DNA from: JAIOSM01 sp964565415
GTDB lineage: Bacteria > Desulfobacterota > Desulfobacteria > Desulfobacterales > Desulfobacteraceae
DNA length: 62,902 nucleotides
Reading direction: 5' to 3'
NCBI GenBank assembly: GCA_964565415.1
Contig: CAZMEX010000011.1
Coordinates: 1 to 62,902, forward strand
This document shows positions 18,384 to 25,790 of this stretch, piece after piece. Numbering within the stretch: position 1 is the stretch's first letter; each line of letters starts with the position of its first letter. Under the pieces are notes generated by a model. That model did no database searches. It had not been told where the DNA came from and worked only from the letters and a program-made list of their open reading frames with translations. Made by a program: the position numbers and the translations under genes.

Positions 18384-19481
18384 TTACTTTAAATATCCCT
18401 GGATTAGAATATCTTGTTCAAACCTTGAGACAGTGATATCAGAAAGAGTTGCTGCATCTTTCATTAATTCTGGTCCTTTTCCGCTGCAAATTGGCACACC
18501 ATCACTGCCCCCATAAATTTTAGGAGCAATGAAAAAGCAAGCCTTGTTTATAAGTCCTGCCTTTAAAAATGCATTTATAACAGTGCTGCCACCCTCCACA
18601 AGTAAACTAACTATATTCATTTGTCCAAGTTTTTCAAGGAGGAAAGCAAGATTAAAGTTGTTATTTTTTAAAGGAACTTCAATTATTGTTGCACCGGCAT
18701 TTTGTAAAGATTTTTTCTTTATGGAAGATGCCTGCCTTGAAGTTGCAATTATGGTCAATGCATTTGATTGCTGGGTTAACATCTTTGCATTTTTATCAAT
18801 TACAAGATCAGGATCAAGAATTATTCTTGTGGGATCTTTTGAATCAAAATTGTCAATTCTTGCTGTTAAAGAAGGGTTGTCAGCTTGGAAAGTTCCTGCA
18901 CCAATTAATATGCCATCGTTTTCATGTCTTAGTTTGTGAACATATGCCCTGGAGGATTTATTTGTAATCCATTTTGAATCACCTTTAGATGTTGCAATCC
19001 TGCCATCAATGGTTGAAGCACATTTTAGAGTTACAAAAGGTCTTTTGCCATTGCATGAATACCAGGCAAAATCTTCAATCAATGTCTCAGCTTTTTTTTG
19101 AAGAATATTAACATCAACATCAATGTTATTATCCAGTAATCTTAAAATTCCATTTCCGCTTACATGGGGGTTTGGATCTTTGCAACCCACCACAACACGC
19201 CTGATATTGGATTGAATAATTTTTTCAGTGCAGGGAGGAGTTTTTCCATGATGATTGCACGGCTCCAATGTAACATAGAGGGTGCTTTGTTCTGCATCGG
19301 AACCTGCATCATCTATTGCTTCAACTTCAGCATGGGCTAGTCCTGCACCCTTGTGCCATCCTGTGCCTATAATGCTGTTGTTTTTAACAATAACAGCACC
19401 TACTGCCGGGTTTGGTGATGTAAATCCTTTACCTTTTTGAGCCAGGGATAAAGCGTGTTTCATATATTCTTGATCATTCAT
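18384..19481 (-). CDS. ribD: bifunctional riboflavin biosynthesis deaminase/reductase
   Basis: The N-terminal domain is a zinc-dependent pyrimidine deaminase (HAEVEAIDDAG and PCNHHGKTPPCTEKI), and the C-terminal domain from about 145 is the NADPH reductase (LKCASTIDGRIATSKGDSKWI, and LVEGGSTVINAFL near 290). I took the ATG at 19481 because the protein then starts MNDQEYMKHAL like other RibD proteins; an in-frame TTG at 19496 is possible. The 81-base gap before it shows no FMN-riboswitch pattern, so this rib set is probably constitutive with its neighbours. Confidence 0.94.
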   Translation of the reverse strand: MNDQEYMKHALSLAQKGKGFTSPNPAVGAVIVKNNSIIGTGWHKGAGLAHAEVEAIDDAGSDAEQSTLYVTLEPCNHHGKTPPCTEKIIQSNIRRVVVGCKDPNPHVSGNGILRLLDNNIDVDVNILQKKAETLIEDFAWYSCNGKRPFVTLKCASTIDGRIATSKGDSKWITNKSSRAYVHKLRHENDGILIGAGTFQADNPSLTARIDNFDSKDPTRIILDPDLVIDKNAKMLTQQSNALTIIATSRQASSIKKKSLQNAGATIIEVPLKNNNFNLAFLLEKLGQMNIVSLLVEGGSTVINAFLKAGLINKACFFIAPKIYGGSDGVPICSGKGPELMKDAATLSDITVSRFEQDILIQGYLK

Positions 19482-19562
19482 TTGATTTGATCTCAATTTG
19501 GTAACCCAATTTTAAGCCAGCTTATGCTCAGGATACCTTGGCAGGTTGCTTAGGCTTATGTT

Positions 19563-20033
19563 TTAGTTCTGGTTTTTCTCTTTATGCAGAATAATGGTTT
19601 TCAGCTCCTGAACAAAATCATCAACATCCTTAAATTCCCTGTAAACAGATGCAAATCTGACATAGGCAACATCATCAAGCCTGTGAAGTTTTTCCATGAT
19701 TTTTTCACCGATTAATGTGGAAGGGACCTCTTTATCATTGTCTTCTCTTAATTCGCGCTGAATCTCTTCAACAAGCTCTTCGATTTGATCAATGCTTATG
19801 GCTCGCTTTTCACAAGCTTTTTTTATTCCTGACAGGATCTTATTTCTGTTGAATTCTTCACGGTTGTTGTCTTTTTTTATGACCATTACAGGGATATCTT
19901 CAACTCGTTCAAATGTTGTAAACCTTTTTGAACACTCAATGCATGCTCTACGCCTGCGCACCTCAGATTTTATCTTTCCCTGGCGTGAATCTACGACCCG
20001 TGTATTGGGCTCACCACAATATGGACATTCCAA
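19563..20033 (-). CDS. nrdR: transcriptional repressor NrdR
   Basis: A 156-residue regulator of ribonucleotide reductase genes. Residues 1-34 form a zinc ribbon (MECPYCGEPNTRVVDSRQ, later CIECSKRF) and residues about 50-140 an ATP-cone (VIKKDNNREEFNRNKILSGI), which senses ATP/dATP. NrdR boxes were not located in this window. It is flanked by ribD and a dCMP deaminase gene, both nucleotide-related, an arrangement seen in many deltaproteobacteria. Confidence 0.95.
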   Translation of the reverse strand: MECPYCGEPNTRVVDSRQGKIKSEVRRRRACIECSKRFTTFERVEDIPVMVIKKDNNREEFNRNKILSGIKKACEKRAISIDQIEELVEEIQRELREDNDKEVPSTLIGEKIMEKLHRLDDVAYVRFASVYREFKDVDDFVQELKTIILHKEKNQN

Positions 20034-20048
20034 CTTAGCACCTCCTTA

Positions 20049-20510
20049 TTACAGGTCTGGTTGAATAAGGGCAATTCCTGCCTGTTCAAACATCTCCAAG
20101 GCAAGGGGATCATTGTATCCATCCTTGAAATACACTTTTTCTATTCCAGCGTTAATAAGCATTTTTGCACAAATTGAACAAGGCTGGTTTGTACAGTAAA
20201 GAGAAGAACCTTTTACTGTTATCCCATGGTTTGCAGCCTGGATAATTGCATTTTGTTCAGCATGAACACCACGGCACAGTTCATGTTTTTCTCCCGAGGG
20301 CACATTTAAGCGGTCTCGCAAACAACCGGTTTCAATACAGTGTGGAACCCCTGAAGGAGCACCGTTATATCCGCTTGTTAGAATTCTTTTTTCTTTGACA
20401 AGTATGGCTCCAACTTTACGCCTTGTGCATGTGGATCGTGTGGCAACAAGGTCAGCTATGTTCATAAAATAGACATGCCAGGATGGTCTATCAAGGGGAT
20501 TGTTATCCAT
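20049..20510 (-). CDS. deoxycytidylate deaminase-type (ComEB-like) cytidine deaminase
   Basis: A 153-residue zinc deaminase converting dCMP to dUMP for dTMP synthesis. The zinc sites are HAEQNAIIQAANHG near residue 77 and PCSICAKMLINAG near 107; the start MDNNPLDRPSWHVYFM fits the family. A longer frame open to 20576 overlaps glyA but has no typical start context, so I chose the ATG at 20510. It lies 10 bases after glyA and 15 before nrdR. Confidence 0.92.
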   Translation of the reverse strand: MDNNPLDRPSWHVYFMNIADLVATRSTCTRRKVGAILVKEKRILTSGYNGAPSGVPHCIETGCLRDRLNVPSGEKHELCRGVHAEQNAIIQAANHGITVKGSSLYCTNQPCSICAKMLINAGIEKVYFKDGYNDPLALEMFEQAGIALIQPDL

Positions 20511-20520
20511 AATTTTAACT

Positions 20521-21753
20521 TCAGACCTTTTTATATAGTGGAAATTCAGTACAAAGTTCCTGCATTTGCCGGGCAACTTTACTGATGTTTGCAGGGTTAT
20601 CTATTACATCAAATATTGAATTTGCAATAATTTCCATCTGTTTATTACCCATGCCGCGGGATGTAATAAGTGAAGTTCCTATTCGTATACCGCTGGTTAT
20701 AAAAGGTTTTCTGGTCTCATTGGGTACTGTATTTTTATTGACTGTTATGTTGGCAGCTCCAAGCCTTTCTTCTGCGTCTTTTCCGGAAATACTATTATTT
20801 GTGAGGTCAGCAAGCATTAAATGATTGTCTGTTCCATTGGAAACAAGTTTTATCCCTCTGTTTATCAGAGTGTCTGCAAGAACCGAGGCATTACTCACTA
20901 CCTGAACCTGATAATCCTTAAATGATTGTGATAAAGCCTCTTTAAATGCCACGGCCTTTGCTGCAATAACATGCATTAAAGGTCCTCCCTGAATACCAGG
21001 GAATATGTGGCTTGAGATTTTTTTACCAAGGTCTGCTGAAGATAAAATCAATCCACCCCTGGGACCTCTCAGGGTTTTGTGGGTTGTAGAGGTTACAACA
21101 TCAGCATGGGGAATTGGAGACGGGTGAACACCCCCTGCAACCAATCCTGCAATATGGGCCATATCAACCATGAACAAGGCATCTATAGATTTAGCAATTT
21201 CAGAGAAACCTTTAAAATCAATGATTCTGGGGTAGGCGCTGGCACCTGCAACAATCATTTTGGGTCTATGCTTTTTTGCAAGTTTTTCAACTTCTTTTAA
21301 ATCAATTGTTTCGGTTTCAGGAGATAGTCCATAGTGTACAAAATTAAAAAGCCTGCCTGAAAAACTGACATTGCTTCCATGGGTCAGGTGACCTCCATGG
21401 GATAAACCCATTGCAAGAACAGTATCGCCAGGTTTAAGCAGTGCAAAATATACAGCCATGTTTGCCTGGGAGCCGGAGTGGGGCTGGACATTGGCATATT
21501 CTGTGCCGAAAAGCTGTTTTGCGCGCTCTATTGCAAGGTCTTCAGCCTTGTCAACATGAACGCATCCTCCATAATATCTTTTTGAAGGGTAACCTTCGGC
21601 ATATTTGTTGGTGAGAACAGAACCCTGGGCTTCCATAACTGCCTGGCTGGCAGTATTTTCCGAAGCAATAAGGTTTATCCCAAGCTCTTGCCTTTGCTCT
21701 TCTGCTACAATTATTTGTTTGATTTCAGGATCAACAGCATTAAGGTCATTCAT
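20521..21753 (-). CDS. glyA: serine hydroxymethyltransferase
   Basis: A 410-residue PLP enzyme interconverting Ser and Gly with methylene-tetrahydrofolate, cytoplasmic. Seen are LIASENTASQAVMEA near 28, the PLP lysine in VTSTTHKTLRGPRGG near 226, and GIRIGTSLITSRGM near 350. Length is normal. It feeds the one-carbon pool used by the MetF/MetV operon further along the window. It belongs to the rpiB-glyA-deaminase run. Confidence 0.97.
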   Translation of the reverse strand: MNDLNAVDPEIKQIIVAEEQRQELGINLIASENTASQAVMEAQGSVLTNKYAEGYPSKRYYGGCVHVDKAEDLAIERAKQLFGTEYANVQPHSGSQANMAVYFALLKPGDTVLAMGLSHGGHLTHGSNVSFSGRLFNFVHYGLSPETETIDLKEVEKLAKKHRPKMIVAGASAYPRIIDFKGFSEIAKSIDALFMVDMAHIAGLVAGGVHPSPIPHADVVTSTTHKTLRGPRGGLILSSADLGKKISSHIFPGIQGGPLMHVIAAKAVAFKEALSQSFKDYQVQVVSNASVLADTLINRGIKLVSNGTDNHLMLADLTNNSISGKDAEERLGAANITVNKNTVPNETRKPFITSGIRIGTSLITSRGMGNKQMEIIANSIFDVIDNPANISKVARQMQELCTEFPLYKKV

Positions 21754-21840
21754 GTTTTTTCCTAATCACATCTTAAATTAAAAAATAATTGATTGATTAT
21801 GTGGGTTGAACCAGGCAATATCTGATCTGCTATTGATCTG

Positions 21841-22299
21841 TCAGCTGTCTATGGTCTTTATGCGCTGGAGGTGTCTTCCACCTTCAAAGGGAGTTTTAAG
21901 CCAAGTTTCAACAATTTCAAAAGCAAGGATATCGCCTATAACACGTCCTCCTAGAACAAGGATGTTGGAATCATTATGCAGCCGGCTCATTTTTGCACCA
22001 AAGATATCGCTGCACAAGGCAGCTCTTACTCGTGGAAAACGGTTAGCAGTCATTGACATACCAAGCCCTGTACCACATAAAAGTATTCCTTTTTCAAACT
22101 CATTATCAGATACAGCAGTTGCAACTTTTTTACCAAAATCAACATAGTTAACCGATGCATCGCTTGAAGTACCAATGTCTGTAACACTCAATCCATAATC
22201 CGTAAGAAATTTTTTTATTTTTTCTTTGAGTTCAAAAGCAGCATGGTCACTGCCAATTATTATAGATTGTTTGTTGTTTCTGACATTCTCAGCATTCAC
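21841..22299 (-). CDS. rpiB: ribose-5-phosphate isomerase B
   Basis: A 152-residue RpiB/LacAB-type isomerase linking ribose-5-P and ribulose-5-P, the latter a precursor of the RibB reaction encoded downstream. Motifs: IGSDHAAFELKEKIK at the N-terminus, the catalytic Cys in GILLCGTGLGMSMTANR near 80, and NILVLGGRVIG near 115. It follows acpP by 15 bases. Confidence 0.94.
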   Translation of the reverse strand: MNAENVRNNKQSIIIGSDHAAFELKEKIKKFLTDYGLSVTDIGTSSDASVNYVDFGKKVATAVSDNEFEKGILLCGTGLGMSMTANRFPRVRAALCSDIFGAKMSRLHNDSNILVLGGRVIGDILAFEIVETWLKTPFEGGRHLQRIKTIDS

Positions 22300-22314
22300 T
22301 TGCTTACCTCTATT

Positions 22315-22548
22315 TTATGAGTTTGCCTTAATATAATCAATCGCATCCTGTACAGTTAAAAGTTTTTCAGCATCTTCATCTTCTATATCAATGTTAAAAG
22401 TTTCCTCCATTGACATTACAAGCTCAATTATTGCAAGGGAGTCAGCTCCTAAATCTTCAATAAGAGAAGCTTCAGGGATAACATCTTCAATATCAACATC
22501 CTGTAGTTTCTGTGCTATTACTTTTTTAACCTTTGTTTCAACAGTCAT
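22315..22548 (-). CDS. acpP: acyl carrier protein
   Basis: A 77-residue acidic four-helix protein. The phosphopantetheine Ser lies in GADSLAIIELVMSMEE near residue 36; the family sequence is usually DSLDTVEL, so the DSLAIIEL form is slightly unusual and could mark a second, specialised ACP. Its place after rpmF matches the common rpmF-plx-fab-acp region, but no fab or plsX gene is here. A Sfp-type phosphopantetheinyl transferase is encoded at 52.4 kb. Confidence 0.92.
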   Translation of the reverse strand: MTVETKVKKVIAQKLQDVDIEDVIPEASLIEDLGADSLAIIELVMSMEETFNIDIEDEDAEKLLTVQDAIDYIKANS

Positions 22549-22588
22549 AGGTCAGGTTAGTCTCCTTAAAAACATTCATCTGTCATGA

Positions 22589-22789
22589 TTATTCATCATC
22601 ATCTTCTTCTTCAGTTTTATCTACTACAACTTGTCTTCCTTTATACACTCCACATTCAGGACATGCAGTATGGGGAAGTTTAGGTTCCTGACACTCAGGA
22701 CATAGAACAACAGTTGGGGCGGCAACTTTTTGATGAGTACGTCTTTTTCTGCCCCTGCTTTTTGAAGATTTCTGTTTTGGTACAGCCAT
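22589..22789 (-). CDS. rpmF: 50S ribosomal protein L32
   Basis: A 66-residue protein with the L32 start MAVPKQKSSKSRGRKRRTH and a four-Cys zinc ribbon CPECQEPKLPHTACPECG (zinc-binding form). The C-terminal tail is unusually acidic (KTEEEDDDE). It is the first gene of the leftward run. A TAGGAGAAA site precedes the ATG. The zinc-bearing version implies no zinc-starvation replacement copy here. Confidence 0.96.
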   Translation of the reverse strand: MAVPKQKSSKSRGRKRRTHQKVAAPTVVLCPECQEPKLPHTACPECGVYKGRQVVVDKTEEEDDDE

Positions 22790-22808
22790 TTATTTTCTCC
22801 TAGCCATT

Positions 22809-22838
22809 ATTATACGTTACATAAATATATCAACTTAA
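22809..22838 (-). promoter_or_regulatory. candidate promoter of the rpmF-acpP-rib run
   Basis: Read leftward, a perfect TATAAT (22814-22809) stands 18 bases after TTAAGT (22838-22833), about 20 bases before the rpmF start. The -35 is weak; the -10 is good. Confidence 0.45.
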
Positions 22839-23022
22839 ATAAAACATATACTTTTATCTTAAACTAAAAAAAAAGTCAAGATTTGCTGAGGACTCATCTG
22901 AATATTGCCATAAGAAATTTGATTTTACACTTAATATTTGTTGGCTATTGGTTTAATAACCCCTGCTGCATCTGATTTTCTCGTCCTTTGGCAAATGAAG
23001 ATTCCAATTAATTAAAACATGC

Positions 23023-23050
23023 TTGCACTTTATGGGTATGCTAGTATACA
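23023..23050 (+). promoter_or_regulatory. candidate promoter of the MTAP-glycosyltransferase operon
   Basis: TTGCAC (23023-23028) and TATACA (23045-23050) are 16 bases apart, about 35 bases ahead of the 23086 start. Confidence 0.45.
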
Positions 23051-23085
23051 TTTAATGATAAAATTTTAATTACAGGAGCATAACA

Positions 23086-23934
23086 ATGCTTGGTATTATA
23101 GGTGGCACAGGTTTATATACCATGGAAAACTCAGAGATCAGGAGAGAACATGCCATAACAACACCTTTTGGAAAACCCTCGGCACCAGTGGCTGAATCAT
23201 ATTATAAAGGCAACAAGTTTTTTTTCCTGCCCCGCCATGGCAGTAACCATGATTTCTTGCCCCATGAGGTTAATTACCGGGCCAATATTTTTGCCTTGAA
23301 ATTATTGGGTGTAACCAGTGTGATTGGTGTTTCAGCTGTTGGCAGCTTAAAAGAAGAGATTAAACCAGGGGATTTCTCAATCCCGGATCAATATTTTGAT
23401 TTTGTAAAGGGTAACAGGGAGAGAACGTTTTTTGGTCAGGGTCTTGTCGGGCATATTTCTACAGCAGAGCCGGTTTGTGATCGCTTGAGCCGGCAAATCC
23501 TTGAAGCAGGCAAAGAGCTTGATATGCACATACATACAAAAAAAACCTATGGGTGTGTTGATGGTCCTCGTCTTGGCACACGGGCTGAAAGTTTTTTTTT
23601 AAGGGGTCCTGCTGGCTGTGACCTTGTGGGGATGACAAATATACCCGAAGCATTTCTGGCAAGGGAAGCCCAGATTTGTTATGTTAGCTTAACCATTGCT
23701 ACGGATTATGATTGCTGGCTTGATGATCCTGCACAGCATGTTAGTGTAGAGATGGTATTTTCCCGTTATGGTAAAAGCATGGAAAGGGCTGAAAAACTGA
23801 TAAAAAATTTTCTTGCCAAAAAATTTGATTTACTGGATTGCCCTTGCCGTAATGCCCTGAAAACTGCTATAATTACACCTGTTGACACTTTAAGTGATAA
23901 TAAAAAAGAGATGCTGACAATTTTAAAACAATGA
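23086..23934 (+). CDS. MTAP-family nucleoside phosphorylase (S-methyl-5'-thioadenosine phosphorylase-like)
   Basis: A 282-residue PNP/MTAP-family enzyme that splits methylthioadenosine or a similar 5'-modified adenosine with phosphate. Motifs: IIGGTGLY at the N-terminus, PRHGSNHDFLPHEVNYRAN near 50, the substrate loop DGPRLGTRAES near 165, and the MTAP-like VGMTNIPEAFLAREA near 185 followed by ATDYDCW. In cyanobacterial arsenosugar pathways a phosphorylase of this kind acts on a 5'-deoxyadenosyl arsenical; here the two glycosyltransferases downstream suggest a similar role, though simple MTA salvage is the default. The stop overlaps the next ATG (ATGA). Confidence 0.88.
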   Translation: MLGIIGGTGLYTMENSEIRREHAITTPFGKPSAPVAESYYKGNKFFFLPRHGSNHDFLPHEVNYRANIFALKLLGVTSVIGVSAVGSLKEEIKPGDFSIPDQYFDFVKGNRERTFFGQGLVGHISTAEPVCDRLSRQILEAGKELDMHIHTKKTYGCVDGPRLGTRAESFFLRGPAGCDLVGMTNIPEAFLAREAQICYVSLTIATDYDCWLDDPAQHVSVEMVFSRYGKSMERAEKLIKNFLAKKFDLLDCPCRNALKTAIITPVDTLSDNKKEMLTILKQ

Positions 23935-24623
23935 CACATTTATCAGTAATTATCCCATTGGGACCCCAGGAGACTGCCCATAAAACTTTAATTTTTGATT
24001 TGGATTTGCTGCCTGCTGGCACGGAAATTATATTTGTGGGAACAAAGGGTGCTGAACCGCCTGAACTTGCGGGCATAGGGCAGAAAGTCTTACAAAAAAA
24101 ACTCCCATCTTTAAAGGTTTGCTATTTAACATCACTGGTTGGTCGGGGAAAAACATTGAATAAGGGGGCCATGGCTTCTACTGGCACTTTTCTCTGGTTT
24201 CTCCACGCTGATTCGAGGCTCAATCCCTCCACGATTTCACTTTTATTTAATGCCATTGAGAAATGTCCTGAAGCTCTCTTATATTTTAATTTAAAATGGA
24301 TAAACGATGGTCCAAAACAGATGAAGATTAATGAGATATGTGCAAATCTTCGTTCTTTTTTTCTTAAAATTCCATTTGGGGATCAGGGGTTTTGTATCCG
24401 AAAAGATCTTTTTTTCAAAGCAGGGCAATTTGATGAACAGGTGCACTATGGTGAAGATCATCTTTTTGTATGGAAAATCAAACATCATCAGATTCCAATA
24501 CGTTCTACAGGAGCAAGTCTTAGAACCAGCGCAAGAAAATATAATAATAAAAACTGGTTAAAAAGAGTGCTCTTTTATCAAAAGGTGTGGATTAGCCAGG
24601 CTGTGCGGGAATTATTTAAATGA
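23931..24623 (+). CDS. family 2 glycosyltransferase, TIGR04283 (arsenosugar-associated) type
   Basis: A 230-residue soluble GT-A enzyme. Seen are HLSVIIPLG at the N-terminus, SLVGRGKTLNKGAMASTG near 65 (the usual GRARQMNAGA box), a metal-binding WFLHADSRL near 88, and IPFGDQGFCIRKDLFFKAG near 148, a hallmark of the TIGR04283 family as I know it. It is coupled at both ends (ATGA overlaps) to the phosphorylase and the second transferase. Donor and acceptor are not known; neither ArsM nor the ArsS radical SAM enzyme is encoded in this window. Confidence 0.8.
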   Translation: MTHLSVIIPLGPQETAHKTLIFDLDLLPAGTEIIFVGTKGAEPPELAGIGQKVLQKKLPSLKVCYLTSLVGRGKTLNKGAMASTGTFLWFLHADSRLNPSTISLLFNAIEKCPEALLYFNLKWINDGPKQMKINEICANLRSFFLKIPFGDQGFCIRKDLFFKAGQFDEQVHYGEDHLFVWKIKHHQIPIRSTGASLRTSARKYNNKNWLKRVLFYQKVWISQAVRELFK

Positions 24624-25204
24624 GCAGAGACAACCTTTTGATAGTATTTGCAAAAAATCCTGAGACAGAACCTGTGAAAACAAGACTTGCAAAAAGGCTA
24701 GGGCAAAAAGCACAAAAGATATATGAGAAGATGCTGCTGCAATCTATTAATACCCATAGTTCAGCCCCCTATAAATTTAAACTGTTTGCCCTGGGAGAAA
24801 AAGAGTATTTTCTAAGGTATCTTGCCAAAGATCAGGTGGAGCAACAAGTGGGTAATAATTTAGGCAAACGGATGTTTAATGCACTTGAAAAAGAGTTGTG
24901 TGATTATAAAAAAGTTATGATTACAGGCTCAGACATTCTCCTGGATCAACCATTTATAAAAGATGCTTTCAAATTTGAAGATTGTGTTGTAGGTCCTTCC
25001 TGTGATGGCGGGTATTACCTTGTCGGGTTAAGCAGGATAGAAAATATTTTCCAGGATATCCCATGGAGCACTCCTGTTGTGTTGGAAAAAACAAAGCAGC
25101 TTATTTTGCAATTCAAGTTAAACACCCGTTATCTCCAGGAAAAAAGGGACCTGGATGATTTTGAAGATTATGTTTACTATCAAAGCAGGGGGTTGATAAA
25201 GTAG
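24620..25204 (+). CDS. TIGR04282/DUF2064-type glycosyltransferase
   Basis: A 194-residue nucleotidyl-/glycosyl-transferase-like protein of the DUF2064 family: LLIVFAKNPETEPVKTRLAKRLG at the start, then GNNLGKRMFNALE, ITGSDILLD (metal-site Asp) and GPSCDGGYYLVGLS. These proteins neighbour TIGR04283 transferases in arsenosugar-like clusters. The start overlaps the previous stop, and the gene closes the three-gene unit. Its individual reaction is not established. Confidence 0.8.
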   Translation: MSRDNLLIVFAKNPETEPVKTRLAKRLGQKAQKIYEKMLLQSINTHSSAPYKFKLFALGEKEYFLRYLAKDQVEQQVGNNLGKRMFNALEKELCDYKKVMITGSDILLDQPFIKDAFKFEDCVVGPSCDGGYYLVGLSRIENIFQDIPWSTPVVLEKTKQLILQFKLNTRYLQEKRDLDDFEDYVYYQSRGLIK

Positions 25205-25322
25205 TATTTTCATTGCCAGCACCTCAAAATTAAATATCACCATGCTATCCCTCTATTTTCTCAAAAAATTTATTGCTCCGCCATAAAAGATTTTCCATGA
25301 AAACAAAAACTTTATTTAATCC

Positions 25323-25351
25323 TTGACTTTTTGAGAAATGTTCATTATTAT
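25323..25351 (+). promoter_or_regulatory. promoter of the cold-shock gene with long 5' leader
   Basis: TTGACT (25323-25328) and TATTAT (25346-25351) are 17 bases apart. Transcription from about 25358 would give a 5' untranslated leader near 135 bases, typical of cspA-like genes where leader folding tunes translation with temperature. Confidence 0.6.
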
Positions 25352-25491
25352 CATGAAGATTGCGCTGTATTACGTAAAGCGCATGTACAAAGGTTTCATC
25401 CGAAAGGCGTATATCCCCGACAATAATGTTGGTATTACCCTTGAGTTAGAAACTGGTATTATTTTATTTTTTATTACAGGAGAGTGCCAAT

Positions 25492-25692
25492 ATGGCTAAC
25501 GGTATTGTAAAATGGTTTAACGACTCAAAAGGTTTTGGATTTATTGAACAGGAAGACGGAAAAGATGTATTTGTACATCACACAGGCATTAATGCAACAG
25601 GTTTTAAATCATTGAATGAAGGAGATCGTGTTTCGTTCGATGTTGAAGAGGGACAAAAAGGCCCTGCAGCAACAAATGTAACTGTATTATAG
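25492..25692 (+). CDS. cold-shock domain protein (CspA family)
   Basis: A 66-residue single cold-shock domain that binds single-stranded RNA/DNA. RNP1 (KGFGFIEQ) and RNP2 (VFVHHTGI) are present, with start MANGIVKWFNDSKG. VFVHHTGIN where many have VFVHFSAI is a normal variant. Translation starts after ACAGGAG. The gene is monocistronic between a clear promoter and a terminator. Confidence 0.95.
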   Translation: MANGIVKWFNDSKGFGFIEQEDGKDVFVHHTGINATGFKSLNEGDRVSFDVEEGQKGPAATNVTVL

Positions 25693-25719
25693 TTAACCAT
25701 TTTATTGCTTGAAAATTAA

Positions 25720-25755
25720 ATGCCCTGGACAAAATATTGTCCAGGGCATTTTTGT
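25720..25755 (+). terminator. intrinsic terminator of the cold-shock gene
   Basis: ATGCCCTGGACAA pairs with TTGTCCAGGGCAT around a short A/T loop and is followed by TTTTTG. It may also limit transcription from the converging chemoreceptor gene. Confidence 0.85.
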
Positions 25756-25790
25756 TTATGGAAGAGTCCTTCCTATTGTGTAAGAAAACC

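Noticed and set aside
19482..19562. Possible FMN riboswitch before ribD
   Set aside because: The 81-base gap contains no RFN-like helices; only a loose inverted repeat TAAGCC/GGCTTA.
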